This document shows positions 44,772 through 54,386 of a DNA stretch of 64,000 nucleotides, piece after piece. The notes beneath the pieces are model-generated. The model worked only from the letters and a program-made list of their open reading frames with translations. It was not told where the DNA came from and ran no database searches. Position 1 is the stretch's first letter; the number at the start of each line of letters is the position of its first letter. Position numbers and translations under genes: made by a program. This stretch comes from Sphingomonas oligophenolica (lineage in GTDB: Bacteria > Pseudomonadota > Alphaproteobacteria > Sphingomonadales > Sphingomonadaceae): the NCBI RefSeq assembly GCF_006438955.1, contig NZ_RCZK01000012.1, positions 1 to 64,000 on the forward strand, written 5' to 3'.

Positions 44772-45878
44772 ATGAGCGCCAAGCCCGATTTCGAGCAGAT
44801 CAGCGACGCGGGCGGAACGCTGCGCTTCACCGGCGATCTGTCGCTGCGGCTGCTCGGCGACTTGCCCGATCGCCTCGACGCTGTCGATGGCAAGGTCGCG
44901 GCGATCGACCTGAGCCAGATCGAGCGAATCGACACCGTCGGGGCATGGGTTGTCCACCGTTTCGCCGAGCGCCACGATGCGACGGTCGAGGGACTCGATC
45001 CCGATGACCAGCAGTTGTTCGACCAGGTCGTCGATTCGGCCGAGCCGGTGAAGATGCGCGACCAGCATGGTTCGGCGTTCACGCGATTGCTAGAAGAGGT
45101 CGGCGACGCGATGTCGATGACGATCCACACGCTCTATGGGTTGCTCGGTTTCCTTGGCGCGACGACGATCGCGTTCGGCGCGGTGGCGCGGCATCCCCGC
45201 CGGTTTCGCTTCAACGCGGTGGTGACGCAGTTCAACAATGTCGGCGTCGCCGCGCTCGGCATTGTCGGGCTGATGAGCTTCCTGATCGGGATCGTCATTG
45301 CGCAGCAGGGCGCGGTGCAGTTGCGCCAGTTCGGCGCAGAGGTGTTCACGATCAACCTGGTCGGACGGCTGACGCTGCGCGAAATGGGCGTGCTGATGAC
45401 CGCGATCATGGTCGCGGGGCGATCGGGCAGCGCGTTCGCGGCGCAGATCGGGACGCAGAAGCTGACCGAGGAGATCGACGCGATGCGGACGATCGGGGTG
45501 TCGCCGATGGAGGCGCTGGTCGTGCCGCGGACGCTGGCCGCGATCTTGCTGATGCCGCTGCTCGGCTTTTATTCCTCGCTGATCGCGTTGATCGGCGGCG
45601 GGTTGCTGACATGGCTGACGCTCGGGATTCCGCCGGTCACCTTCATCCAGCGGATTCGCGAGGTCGTGCCGATCACCGACCTGTATATCGGGCTGATCAA
45701 GGCGCCGGTGTTCGGCGCGATCATCGCGGTGGCGGGGTGTTTCCAGGGGATGCAGGTCGAGGCGAACGCCGAACAGGTGGGCCTGCGCACCACCGCCGCG
45801 GTCGTCCAGGCGATCTTCCTCGTCATCGTGCTCGATGCGTTCTTCGCGATGTTCTTCACCTGGCTGGGGTGGAACTGA
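44772..45878 (+). CDS. mlaE: MlaE-type ABC permease with N-terminal STAS domain
   Basis: The permease of an MCE-type lipid importer keeping the outer membrane asymmetric. Residues about 15-100 are a STAS-like domain (FTGDLSLRLLG, AAIDLSQIERIDTVGAWVVHRF), usually a separate gene (mlaB) in E. coli; residues about 110-368 are the MlaE permease with LREMGVLMTAIMVAGRSGSAFAAQIGTQKLTEEIDAMRTIGVSPMEALVVPR, the diagnostic loop. The start at 44772 is chosen over a GTG three codons earlier. It overlaps mlaF by one base (TGATG). Confidence 0.93.
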   Translation: MSAKPDFEQISDAGGTLRFTGDLSLRLLGDLPDRLDAVDGKVAAIDLSQIERIDTVGAWVVHRFAERHDATVEGLDPDDQQLFDQVVDSAEPVKMRDQHGSAFTRLLEEVGDAMSMTIHTLYGLLGFLGATTIAFGAVARHPRRFRFNAVVTQFNNVGVAALGIVGLMSFLIGIVIAQQGAVQLRQFGAEVFTINLVGRLTLREMGVLMTAIMVAGRSGSAFAAQIGTQKLTEEIDAMRTIGVSPMEALVVPRTLAAILLMPLLGFYSSLIALIGGGLLTWLTLGIPPVTFIQRIREVVPITDLYIGLIKAPVFGAIIAVAGCFQGMQVEANAEQVGLRTTAAVVQAIFLVIVLDAFFAMFFTWLGWN

Positions 45879-46786
45879 TGCCGCGGCGGACGGACGATAT
45901 CGTCATCGAGGTGAAGGGGCTGACCAACAGCTTCGGCGATCAGGTGATTCATCAGCAGCTCGATCTGGAGGTGAGGCGCGGCGAGATTCTGGGCGTGGTC
46001 GGCGGGTCCGGGACGGGCAAATCGGTGCTGATGCGATCGATCATCGGATTGCAGACCCCCGACGAGGGCGAGATCACGGTGTTCGGCGAACCCACGATCG
46101 GGCGCGATCCGACCGAGGCGACCAATATCCGCAAGCGCTGGGGCATCCTGTTCCAGGGCGGCGCGCTGTTTTCGACGCTGACCGTCGCGGAAAATGTCCA
46201 GGTGCCGTTGCGCGAATTCTACCCCGATCTCGACCAGGCGCTGCTCGACGAGATTGCGTCGTACAAGGTCGTGATGACCGGGCTCGACGCCAGCGCTGGC
46301 CCCAAATTCCCCTCCGAATTATCGGGCGGGATGAAGAAGCGCGCCGGCCTGGCGCGCGCGCTGGCGCTCGATCCCGAGCTGTTGTTCCTCGACGAGCCCA
46401 CCGCGGGGCTCGATCCGATCGGCGCGGCGGCGTTCGATGAACTGACCCGCGGGCTCCAGCGGACGTTGGGGTTGACCGTGTTCCTGATCACCCACGACCT
46501 CGACACATTGTACGCGATCTGCGACCGGGTCGCGGTGATCGCGGACCAGAAGGTGATCGCGGTCGGCACGATCGACGAGTTGCTCGCGCTGGATCATCCG
46601 TGGATCCAGGAGTATTTCAACGGCCCGCGCGGACGCGCGGCGCTGGCGGGCAAGCGCGATATCGAGGGCGAGATCAAGCGCCGTCCGACCGCCGCGTCGC
46701 TCGCCGCCACCAACGAGGCCGACGCCGAGCAGGGCGATGACGCCGTCGCTACAGATGCCGTCAAAACAGATTCAGGGACACGCTGA
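45878..46786 (+). CDS. mlaF: MlaF-type ABC ATPase
   Basis: The 302-residue ATPase of the Mla/MCE transporter. Walker A GGSGTGKSVLMR, Q-loop FQGGALFSTLTVAENV, signature ELSGGMKKRAGLARAL, Walker B LLFLDEPTAGLDPIG and the switch His in ITHDLDTL are all present, with the MlaF-type KKRAGLARA signature. It overlaps mlaE and mlaD by one base each (TGATG), a strict translational arrangement. Confidence 0.96.
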   Translation: MPRRTDDIVIEVKGLTNSFGDQVIHQQLDLEVRRGEILGVVGGSGTGKSVLMRSIIGLQTPDEGEITVFGEPTIGRDPTEATNIRKRWGILFQGGALFSTLTVAENVQVPLREFYPDLDQALLDEIASYKVVMTGLDASAGPKFPSELSGGMKKRAGLARALALDPELLFLDEPTAGLDPIGAAAFDELTRGLQRTLGLTVFLITHDLDTLYAICDRVAVIADQKVIAVGTIDELLALDHPWIQEYFNGPRGRAALAGKRDIEGEIKRRPTAASLAATNEADAEQGDDAVATDAVKTDSGTR

Positions 46787-47751
46787 TGGAAACCCGTTCA
46801 AACCATGTGCTAGTCGGCGCGATCGTGCTGATCCTGCTCGCGGTGCTCGCGATCTTCACCGTGTGGATCGCGCGGCTGGGGGGATCGTCGGAGAAGGAAT
46901 ACGACATCTTCTTCAAACAGGCGGTCGACGGGCTGGCGAAGGGCTCCGCGGTGACGTTTTCGGGCGTGCCGTCGGGGCAGGTCAAGGAGATCGCGCTGTG
47001 GAAGAACGATCCGCAGTTCGTCCGTGTCCGGATCAGCGTCAACGACAAGACCCCGGTGCTCGAGGGCACGACCGCGACGGTCGCCGGGGTCGGCTTCACC
47101 GGAGTCAGCCAGGTCTCGCTCGACGGCGCGCGCAAGGGCGCGAAGCCGATCGCGTGCCCCGATACGCCCAATGCACAGGTCTGCCCCTATGGCGTGCCGG
47201 TGATTCCGACCAAGCAGGGCGGGCTGGGCGCGATCCTGAATTCGGCGCCGCAGCTGCTCGAACGGCTGTCGACGCTGACGGAGCGGCTGACCGGGCTGTT
47301 GTCGGATCGCAATCAGACCTCGATCGCGGGGATCCTCGAGAATACCGACCGGTTGAGCCACGCGCTCGCGGATCGCGGGCCGGAGATCGCGGCGACGCTG
47401 GCGCAGACCCGGGTCGCGATCCAACAGGCGGGCGATGCCGCGCAATCGATCGGCCAGCTGGCGGATACCACCAACGGGGTGCTGAGCGACGACGTCAAAC
47501 CTGCGATGCAGAACTTGAACAAGGCGATCGCGTCGGCGCAGCAGAGCGCCGATACGCTCAACGGTGCGATCCAGGATGCGCGGCCGGGGCTCAAGACCTT
47601 CTCGACCCAGACGATCCCCGAGGCGAACCGGCTGGTCCGCGACCTGCGCACGACCGCGACCGCGCTATCGTCGATCGCCCAGAAGGTCGACCAGCAGGGT
47701 GCGAGTTCGCTGATCGGTTCGCCGAAACTCCCCGACTACAAGGGCAAGTGA
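46786..47751 (+). CDS. mlaD: MlaD-type MCE substrate-binding protein
   Basis: A 321-residue periplasmic MCE protein anchored by one N-terminal helix (HVLVGAIVLILLAVLAIFTVWIARLG), followed by the MCE domain (about 40-125, FKQAVDGLAKGSAVTFSGVPSGQVKEIAL), and a long helical tail (about 160-300) expected to form part of the transfer tunnel. It carries phospholipid between the outer and inner membranes. Tightly linked to mlaF; a PqiC-like lipoprotein follows three bases on. Confidence 0.93.
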   Translation: METRSNHVLVGAIVLILLAVLAIFTVWIARLGGSSEKEYDIFFKQAVDGLAKGSAVTFSGVPSGQVKEIALWKNDPQFVRVRISVNDKTPVLEGTTATVAGVGFTGVSQVSLDGARKGAKPIACPDTPNAQVCPYGVPVIPTKQGGLGAILNSAPQLLERLSTLTERLTGLLSDRNQTSIAGILENTDRLSHALADRGPEIAATLAQTRVAIQQAGDAAQSIGQLADTTNGVLSDDVKPAMQNLNKAIASAQQSADTLNGAIQDARPGLKTFSTQTIPEANRLVRDLRTTATALSSIAQKVDQQGASSLIGSPKLPDYKGK

Positions 47752-47753
47752 CC

Positions 47754-48356
47754 ATGAAGACACCGTTTTTCGTGCCCGCGCTGATCATCGGCGCCAGCCT
47801 GTCGCTATCCGGCTGCATCAGCTTCGGCGCGAAGCCGCCGCCGCAGTTGCTGACGCTGGAGGCCGCGACCGCGCCGACGGTGGGTGCGCAACAGGATTCG
47901 GCGACCGCCAAGTCGATCGTGGTCAAGGTGCCGACCACCCCCGCGGCGCTGGCGACCGCGCGGATCCCGGTCCAGGTGACTCCGACGACGATCGCCTACG
48001 TCCCCGATGCGCTATGGTCCGAACCGCCTGCGACGCTGTTCGCGCGGCTGATCGCGGATACGCTGACCGCGCAGACGCGAATGGTGGTGCTGTCGTCGAT
48101 CGAATCGATCGGCGAGCCCAGCGCCTCGCTCGCGGGCGAATTGCGGGCGTTCGGGATCGATTCGACGACGCGCCAGGCGGTGGTTACCTATGACGCGGCG
48201 CTGACCCGCGTCGGCGAGACCAGCGTTGAAAAACGCCGGTTCGAGGCGCGGGTGCCGGTCGCGGCGATCGACGCGACGACATCGGGCACCGCGTTGAACC
48301 AGGCGGCGAACCAGGTTGCGGGCGAGGTCGCGAGCTGGGTCGCCGGCGCGCGCTGA
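47754..48356 (+). CDS. ABC-type transport auxiliary lipoprotein (PqiC/DUF330-like)
   Basis: A 200-residue outer-membrane or periplasmic lipoprotein: lipobox LSGC with Cys at about 21 after a hydrophobic signal (FVPALIIGASLSLSGC). The remainder fits the ABC-transport auxiliary component family, with AYVPDALWSEPPATLFARLI. In MCE systems of this type such a lipoprotein replaces or supplements MlaA/MlaC. It lies in the same operon as mlaE-mlaF-mlaD. No mlaC or mlaA gene is adjacent. Confidence 0.85.
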   Translation: MKTPFFVPALIIGASLSLSGCISFGAKPPPQLLTLEAATAPTVGAQQDSATAKSIVVKVPTTPAALATARIPVQVTPTTIAYVPDALWSEPPATLFARLIADTLTAQTRMVVLSSIESIGEPSASLAGELRAFGIDSTTRQAVVTYDAALTRVGETSVEKRRFEARVPVAAIDATTSGTALNQAANQVAGEVASWVAGAR

Positions 48357-48384
48357 TCGTGGCGGTCGGGCGGCGGCCACGCCG

Positions 48385-48894
48385 ATGACCGACATGACCG
48401 TGCCCGATGCGCTGATCCGCGCGGTGGTGTTTTCGCTCGTAGCGCTCGTCTGGGTCATCGCGCTCGTCCGGGTCGCGGGGGTGCGATCGCTGTCGAAGAT
48501 GACCGCGTTCGATTTCGTCGTCACGCTGGCGACGGGATCGCTGCTCGCCAATGCCAGTGCGGCATCGGGCTGGGTCACGTTCGTCCAGTCGGTCGCGGCG
48601 CTGACGGTGCTGATGGCGGCGCAGGTCGGGCTGGCGTTCGCGCGGCGCACGCGCGCGGTGCGGCGGATGATCGAGAACGAGCCGCTGTTGCTGATGCGCA
48701 ACGGTGCCTTCCTCGACGACGCGCTGCGCAAGGGGCGGGTGACACATGAGGACCTGCGCGCCAAGCTGCGCCAGGCCAACATCGCCGATCCGCGCGCGGT
48801 CGCGTTCATGGTGCTCGAGACCACCGGCGATATCGCGATCCTGACGCATACCGATCTGGGCGAGGAGATGATGGCGGGGGTGCGCGGCGGTTAG
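48385..48894 (+). CDS. DUF421 (YetF-like) membrane protein
   Basis: A 169-residue membrane protein: two or three helices (ALIRAVVFSLVALVWVIALVRVAG, FVVTLATGSLLANASAA, FVQSVAALTVLMAAQVGLAFA) then a soluble C-terminal part containing ENEPLLLMRNGAFLDDALRKGRVTHEDLRAKLRQ, diagnostic of DUF421/YetF. The role is not known. The ATG at 48385 is preferred; a further ATG three codons on also fits. It follows the lipoprotein by 28 bases and may end the operon. Confidence 0.88.
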   Translation: MTDMTVPDALIRAVVFSLVALVWVIALVRVAGVRSLSKMTAFDFVVTLATGSLLANASAASGWVTFVQSVAALTVLMAAQVGLAFARRTRAVRRMIENEPLLLMRNGAFLDDALRKGRVTHEDLRAKLRQANIADPRAVAFMVLETTGDIAILTHTDLGEEMMAGVRGG

Positions 48895-48924
48895 AACCCG
48901 ATGCGAGTAAAGTGAACCGCCCAA

Positions 48925-48994
48925 ACCATTCGCCCTGAGCTTGTCGAAGGGCCTGAGACTCAGCGTGCGTCGACAGGCTCAGCACGAAGGGTTC
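48925..48994. repeat. Inverted-repeat element after the DUF421 gene
   Basis: Arms with the cores CGCCCTGAGCTTGTCGAAG and CGACAGGCTCAGCACGAAGG pair imperfectly across a short loop in this convergent gap. It belongs to the same family as the elements at 31694-31760 and 35149-35236. Confidence 0.7.
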
Positions 48995-49027
48995 TAGGGA
49001 TAGCCGTCGTAATCTAAGCGCGCGCAG

Positions 49028-50194
49028 CTATCCCAGCAGGGCAGCCATTCCGAAGCCTGCGTAGGTGCCGAGCGCGGTGCCGAGGCTGCCGATGAGGAGC
49101 GCGGGCAGGACGAGGTCGTGGCGATTCTCCGCCTCGGCGAGCACGAAGGCGGTGGTGCTGCCGCCGATGTTGGCGCTCGACGCGATCGCGAGGACGACGG
49201 GTTCGATCCGGAACAGAAGCCCGCCGCCGAGCAGGACGAGCGCGTGGACGACGAACACGATCCCGACATAGCCGAACAAGACCGGTGCGAGCGCGCCCGC
49301 GGCCCCCAGCGCGGCGAGATCGGCGTTGGCGCCGACGACCGCGAGGAACAGGTAGAGCCCCCATAACCCGATCGGCGCGGCCTGGGTCAGCCGCGCGGTG
49401 ATGGGGAGCTGGGCGACGAGCAACGCCAGCGTGGTCACGATCAGGATCGAAGGCACGGTAACGCCGACCGCGGCGAACCACGACGAGGCGGCGTCCGACA
49501 CGACCAGCGCGACCGCGGCGAGCGCGAGCGGGACCGCGATCGCGAGCGTCGGGGGCAGCGGGCGGGGACGCGCGTGGTGCGCTTCCATCTCGGGCGGGCG
49601 GGTCGCGGGGGCGAACCAGCCGGTCCGCGCGAGAAGCATCGGCATCGCCAGCGTGACGAGAATCCAGATGTCGGTCATCACATTGTCGACCACCGTCGCG
49701 GCGGTGTAGAGCCCCCCGTCGCGCGCGACGCCATAGCCGATCGCGACCGCGTTGAAGTTCGCGCCGCCGCCGATGTAGGTCCCGGTGTACATCCCCGCGA
49801 GTGCGGCGGCATCGCGGGTGCCGAGCATCGCATGGATCTGGGTCGCCCACGCCGCGCAGAGCACCCCCAGCGCGGTGCCGACCGCGCCGAGTGCGAACGC
49901 GATCAGCATCGCGCCGCCCGCGCGGCGCAGCGCGGCGAGGTTCACTTCGAGCAGGACGAGGAAGATCGCGCCGGGGATCACGCTGGTAAAGATCGGATCG
50001 TAGACCGGCCCACCTGCTGCGGCGGGAGGGATGACGCGCAGGTTGGCGAGCAGCGCGCCCAGCACGATGACGATCACCGCTGCGCCGAGCTTGCGCAAAT
50101 GCCCGATCCGCCCGAGCGCGTCCGACACCGCGACGATCACGAGCAGGATCGCGAGCACGCCCAGCGGCGACGTGACGAGCGCGGTGGCGGTCAC
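49028..50194 (-). CDS. DUF819-family membrane protein
   Basis: A 388-residue polytopic membrane protein (about ten helices) of the DUF819/YjcL family. Conserved elements: LGVLAILLVIVAVSDALGR, the TGTYIGGGANFNAVA motif, and NVMTDIWILVTLAMP, with a second half containing ASSANIGGSTTAFVLAEAENR, which mirrors the first-half motif and suggests an inverted-repeat transporter fold. Substrate unknown. Starts with GTG at 50194. Confidence 0.88.
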   Translation of the reverse strand: MTATALVTSPLGVLAILLVIVAVSDALGRIGHLRKLGAAVIVIVLGALLANLRVIPPAAAGGPVYDPIFTSVIPGAIFLVLLEVNLAALRRAGGAMLIAFALGAVGTALGVLCAAWATQIHAMLGTRDAAALAGMYTGTYIGGGANFNAVAIGYGVARDGGLYTAATVVDNVMTDIWILVTLAMPMLLARTGWFAPATRPPEMEAHHARPRPLPPTLAIAVPLALAAVALVVSDAASSWFAAVGVTVPSILIVTTLALLVAQLPITARLTQAAPIGLWGLYLFLAVVGANADLAALGAAGALAPVLFGYVGIVFVVHALVLLGGGLLFRIEPVVLAIASSANIGGSTTAFVLAEAENRHDLVLPALLIGSLGTALGTYAGFGMAALLG

Positions 50195-50434
50195 GCGGCG
50201 GCGGACGATATGGAGTCAGTCATCGCGACGCGCTCGCTGGGTGACCGGACATGGGCGGGGCGGCGCGCATTGGGGGGAAGATGGCAGAATCGCGCTCAAA
50301 GTCACCGATGAAATCGCGCAGAAGGGCGCAGCAGGACCATCGGTGCGGACGCCCGGCGGAACGAAACCGCGCCGCGCCGGGTTTGTCGTTGGCATGCCGA
50401 CCCTTCCCTTCCGCGTCCGGGGCGCCTGACGATC

Positions 50435-51847
50435 GTGCGTGCGTGGTTCTTCCGCATCGCCGATCGTCTGGGCAGCACCTATTGGTTCATCCCGAGCATC
50501 ATGGCGTTCCTCGCGATGGTGCTGGCGACGGGGATGATCATGCTCGACGTCTATCACGGATCGACGTGGATCAAGTCGATCCCGTGGCTTTATGCGGCGC
50601 GGCCCAACGGTGCGCGGCAGATGCTGTCGTCGATCGGCGGATCGATGATCACGGTGGCGGGTACGGTGTTTTCGGTGACGATCGCGGCGGTGGTGTACGC
50701 ATCGGGGCAATATGGCCCGCGGTTGCTGACCAATTTCATGCGCGATCGCGGCAACCAGGTGACGCTCGGCACCTTCATCGCGACCTTCATCTATTGCCTG
50801 CTCGTGTTGCGCACGGTGCGGTCGGCGGACGAATCGGGGGGGTATAGTTTCGTCCCCAATTTATCTTTGCTGATCGGGGTGGGGCTAGCGTTGTGTTCGA
50901 TCGGGGTGCTGATCTTCTTCATCCATCACGTGCCCAGCAAGATTCATATCAATAGCGTGATCGAGGATATCGGTGACGGGCTGCTCGCCACGATAAACCA
51001 CCGATTCCCCCGCTTTCTGGGCGAGCCGCGGCCTGAAGAGCAAGAACTGGCCGACCGCGCGCGGGTGCCTGCCATCTTTTGTGACGATGCCACCGTCGAG
51101 GAGGCGGCGTCGCGCCAGCAGGTCCGGTCTCACCACACTGGCTATGTCGACATGATCGACGACAGCGCGCTGATGGCGGCGGCGCGCAAGCACGATCTGG
51201 TGATCAGGTTGCAGTATCAGCCGGGCGATTTCGCGCATGTCGGGCGGGCGTTGGCGGAAGTGTGTCCGTGCGAGCATTGCGACGAGGACGCCGCGCGCGA
51301 TATCCGTAGCGCCTTTTCGATGAGTTCGCGCCGGTCAACGCTACAGGACCTGCGGTTCCTGATCGACGAGCTCGTCGAGATCGCGGCGCGCGCACTATCG
51401 CCGGGGGTTAACGATCCGTTTACTGCGGTGACGTGCATGGACTGGTTGTCGGCGGGCCTGTCCGATCTGGCGGGGCGCGACCTACCATCGCACCTGCGCG
51501 TCGACAAGGACGGCGCGTTGCGCGTGATCGCGCATCCGGTCAGCTTCGAGACGCTGGTCGACCGGTCGTTCGGTGCGCTGGCGCAATATTGTGCCGCCGA
51601 CATGGTTGCGTCACTGCGCTTCATTCGCGCGCTCGGCGAGATCGCGCTCGATTGCGACGATCCCGATCGGCTCGTGACGATCGCCACCTACGCCGACCGG
51701 CTCGACCGGCTGGCCGACGAGGCGCTGCACGGGTTCAACCGCACCCGGGTTCATGTACGGGTCGCCGAGCTTCAGCGCGCGCTTGCCGAACCCGATTATA
51801 AGCGCCACTTACGCGACAGCACCGCCTGGCTCGGCGGCACCGCCTGA
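50435..51847 (+). CDS. DUF2254 membrane protein
   Basis: A 470-residue protein of DUF2254. Four N-terminal membrane segments (including IPSIMAFLAMVLATGMIML, MITVAGTVFSVTIAAVVYASGQYGPRLLTNFMRDRGNQVTLGTFIATFIYCLLVLR, ILIFFIHHVPSKIHI) lead into a long soluble domain with the paired CPCEHCDEDAARD Cys cluster. Its sequence matches the family but the function is unknown. GTG start at 50435. The 240-base gap before it contains no recognisable gene. Confidence 0.88.
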   Translation: MRAWFFRIADRLGSTYWFIPSIMAFLAMVLATGMIMLDVYHGSTWIKSIPWLYAARPNGARQMLSSIGGSMITVAGTVFSVTIAAVVYASGQYGPRLLTNFMRDRGNQVTLGTFIATFIYCLLVLRTVRSADESGGYSFVPNLSLLIGVGLALCSIGVLIFFIHHVPSKIHINSVIEDIGDGLLATINHRFPRFLGEPRPEEQELADRARVPAIFCDDATVEEAASRQQVRSHHTGYVDMIDDSALMAAARKHDLVIRLQYQPGDFAHVGRALAEVCPCEHCDEDAARDIRSAFSMSSRRSTLQDLRFLIDELVEIAARALSPGVNDPFTAVTCMDWLSAGLSDLAGRDLPSHLRVDKDGALRVIAHPVSFETLVDRSFGALAQYCAADMVASLRFIRALGEIALDCDDPDRLVTIATYADRLDRLADEALHGFNRTRVHVRVAELQRALAEPDYKRHLRDSTAWLGGTA

Positions 51848-51926
51848 GCGTTCGTCCCGACATGACGCCCCTTCCTTCGCGCTCGAAAGGCGTTCCATCC
51901 ATGCCGCTTGTTCCGGATATTCACGC

Positions 51927-53141
51927 ATGATCATGGCGGTGGCCATCCTGATGGCGGTTGCGATTGCCGCAGGCCTGACGCTCGGAAAATTCGCGCGATC
52001 GGACAGCTGGCGCGCGACCGTGACCCCGCTCGCGTCGATCATCGGATCGGGGTTCCTGATCTGCGGACCGTTGCTGGCCAAGGAATTCGGCAGCCTGGCG
52101 CTGGCCGCGATGGCGGTGCTGCTGACGCTGTCCTATGCGGTCGGCTGGGTGATCCGGTTCAACATCGTCCATGTCGAAAACCTCGCCGAGACGCTGTCGC
52201 TCAACGATCCGTTCGCGTGGGGAATGCGCGTCGCGCAGGGAACGCTGGCGATCGCCTATGCGGTGTCGGTCGCCTATTATCTGAAGCTGCTCGCCGAATT
52301 CCTGATGAAGCCGTTCGACGTGCCCGCGACGTCGCACACGCTGGTCGCCAACATCTTCGTCACCGTCATCATCCTGGCGCTGACCGCGCTCACCTTTTCG
52401 GGCGATATCCGCAAGATCGAACACGCCGCGCACGGCAGCGTGTCGATCAAGCTGGGGATCATCGCCGGGATGCTCGCCGCGCTGGCGATCTGGTGGGTGG
52501 CGCATCCTGCAGGGGGCGGCGAACCGATGCCCGCGGCCAAGCTGTCGTTCCACAGTATCCCGATGCTGCTCGGGCTGCTGATCACCGTCCAGGGTTTCGA
52601 GACGTCGCGCTACATGGGCGAAAGCTACGACCAGGCGACGCGCGTCAGGACGATGCGCTGGTCGCAATGGATTTCGTCGGCGATCTACCTCGCGTTCCTC
52701 GCGCTGCTGACGCCGTTCCTGGGGCGTGCGCAGAATGCGGAGGGGGTGGCGGGGATCCTCGATATCATGGAACTGGTCGCGCCGTTCCTCGGCATCTTCG
52801 TGCTGATCGGCGCCGTATCGAGCCAGCTGTCGGCGGCGATCGCGGATTCGATCGGCGCGGGGGGAATCGCGGTCGAGGTGTCGCGCAAGAAACTGGGCGT
52901 GCGCGGCGCGTTCATCTTTGCGGCGATCCTGTCGATCGCGGTGGTGTGGCTGACCGATCCGTTCCAGGTCATCGCGCTGTCGTCGCGCGCATTCGCGTTG
53001 TTCTACGCGATGCAGGCGGGGCTCGCGGTGTGGGTGTCGCGGCGGACCCAGGCTGGCGGGGTCGGACGCCAGATCGGGTTCGCGGTGATCGGTATCATCT
53101 GCGTCATCGCCGCCGCCGCGGGCGCCCCCGCTGAGGGGTAA
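51927..53141 (+). CDS. Putative APC-superfamily transporter
   Basis: A 404-residue protein with about eleven predicted membrane helices: the early IIGSGFLICGPLLAKEFGSLALAAMAVL segment, VSIKLGIIAGMLAALAIWWV, and ITVQGFETSRYMGESYDQATRVRTMRWSQWISSAIYLAFLALLTPFLG. This pattern suits an amino-acid/polyamine (APC) type transporter, but I do not recognise the exact family or substrate. The ATG at 51927 is chosen; upstream sequence belongs to the preceding gene. A convergent cyclophilin gene follows. Confidence 0.65.
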   Translation: MIMAVAILMAVAIAAGLTLGKFARSDSWRATVTPLASIIGSGFLICGPLLAKEFGSLALAAMAVLLTLSYAVGWVIRFNIVHVENLAETLSLNDPFAWGMRVAQGTLAIAYAVSVAYYLKLLAEFLMKPFDVPATSHTLVANIFVTVIILALTALTFSGDIRKIEHAAHGSVSIKLGIIAGMLAALAIWWVAHPAGGGEPMPAAKLSFHSIPMLLGLLITVQGFETSRYMGESYDQATRVRTMRWSQWISSAIYLAFLALLTPFLGRAQNAEGVAGILDIMELVAPFLGIFVLIGAVSSQLSAAIADSIGAGGIAVEVSRKKLGVRGAFIFAAILSIAVVWLTDPFQVIALSSRAFALFYAMQAGLAVWVSRRTQAGGVGRQIGFAVIGIICVIAAAAGAPAEG

Positions 53142-53147
53142 GCCCGG

Positions 53148-54008
53148 TTACGGCGTCGGCCTGACCGCGGGAAGCACGTCGCACACGTTGGCGCCGGTCG
53201 GCACCGTCGGGGCATCGGGATGTTCGCGGTGCGCGATCGCGGCGGCGAAGCGGATGTTGTCGGCGGCGCGATACTGGAAATGCGGTCGCTCGGCGGCGGG
53301 CAGATCGCTCGCCAGCCGGACCCGCGCGATTCCGGTGCGCTCGGCGGCGGTCGCATAGACGCCCATCGTCGCGTCGCTCCTCGGCAGCGCCGAGACATAC
53401 GCCATCCCCGCGACGATCCGCCCGACGACGGTATAGTTGCGATCGAGCCGCCGCGCGGACTGGCCGATCGGGGTGAACAACTCGCTGCCCGATCCGGTGC
53501 TCGGCGCGGCGTCGCGCGCGACCCCGACCATGGCGTAGCAATGCGTCAGCCACGCCGCCGTGTCGTCGGTCGCGACCGGCCAGCCATCGGCGGTGATGCC
53601 ACTTGCGGTCGAATAGCCATCCGCCTTCGCCATCCGCTGCGCGGGCGCAAACTCCGCGATCTCGAACTCGGCGGGCGGATGATCGGTGATGCCGGGCGGC
53701 AGCGGCTTCTGCTCGGTCGGATCGCCCCATTGCGCAACCCAGTTTTCCTGGACGCGATAGATGCTTTCGCCATCCCACCAGCGCGCCCGCGCGAGCCGCC
53801 GGATATTGGCGACATGAGCGGGCGCATAGGCCGCCGCCAGCCGCACCGCGACGCGATGGCCGTCGGCGAGGTCGATCAGCATCAACTCATCGTCGGGGAT
53901 CGCGCGCCAATCCGCCTCGATCGGGTCATAGGATTTGGGCGCGGCGGCGGGAGTGGCGGCCTGCGGGACAGCGGCTGCGGCGAGCAGGGCGAGGCCAAGG
54001 GCGATCAT
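53148..54008 (-). CDS. Periplasmic cyclophilin-type peptidylprolyl isomerase
   Basis: A 286-residue exported PPIase that would catalyse proline isomerisation in periplasmic protein folding. The signal peptide (MIALGLALLAAAAVPQA) is clear from the ATG at 54008; in-frame codons upstream would break it. A cyclophilin-like domain follows with AYAPAHVANIRRLARARWWDGESIYRVQENWVAQWGDP, GYSTASG and an MVGVARD segment, though the usual FHR(V/I) and GPNTNGSQF motifs are modified, so activity is uncertain. It lies upstream of tRNA-Ser on the opposite strand. Confidence 0.75.
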   Translation of the reverse strand: MIALGLALLAAAAVPQAATPAAAPKSYDPIEADWRAIPDDELMLIDLADGHRVAVRLAAAYAPAHVANIRRLARARWWDGESIYRVQENWVAQWGDPTEQKPLPPGITDHPPAEFEIAEFAPAQRMAKADGYSTASGITADGWPVATDDTAAWLTHCYAMVGVARDAAPSTGSGSELFTPIGQSARRLDRNYTVVGRIVAGMAYVSALPRSDATMGVYATAAERTGIARVRLASDLPAAERPHFQYRAADNIRFAAAIAHREHPDAPTVPTGANVCDVLPAVRPTP

Positions 54009-54096
54009 CCTCGCTACGTGCCGCACCGCGAGGCGCAGCGCAACGCTTGCGGTGCGGGCCACGACACGCTACCCGCCCGACACTTCCGGTGCATGC

Positions 54097-54187
54097 GGAG
54101 CGGTGGCCGAGTGGTCGAAGGCGCTCGCCTGGAAAGTGAGTATACGTCAAAAGCGTATCGTGGGTTCGAATCCCACCCGCTCCGCCA
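54097..54187 (+). tRNA. tRNA-Ser (anticodon GGA)
   Basis: A class II tRNA with the long variable arm: acceptor GGAGCGG/CCGCTCC, D-arm GGCCGAGTGGTCGAAGGC, anticodon loop CTGGAAA with anticodon GGA, variable arm TATACGTCAAAAGCGTAT, T-arm GGGTTCGAATCCC, discriminator G and an encoded CCA at 54185-54187. Accessory DNA begins right after it, although no matching att repeat was found downstream. Confidence 0.97.
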
Positions 54188-54386
54188 TTCAGTCTGAAAA
54201 TTCCTGCGACGCGTCTGAACAGCTTGAAAACTGGCGCAGTTCCGGGGCCACTGGCCCATGCCGCGGTACCGCAGAGACCCGTCTCCCCAGCATAAACCGT
54301 CCATTCTAGGCACGCTTCTCCGCGGCGTCGGCGTGTAGTACCGTTTCGCATATTCATGGGAAACTAGTGGGTAAAGTAGCGATTTG

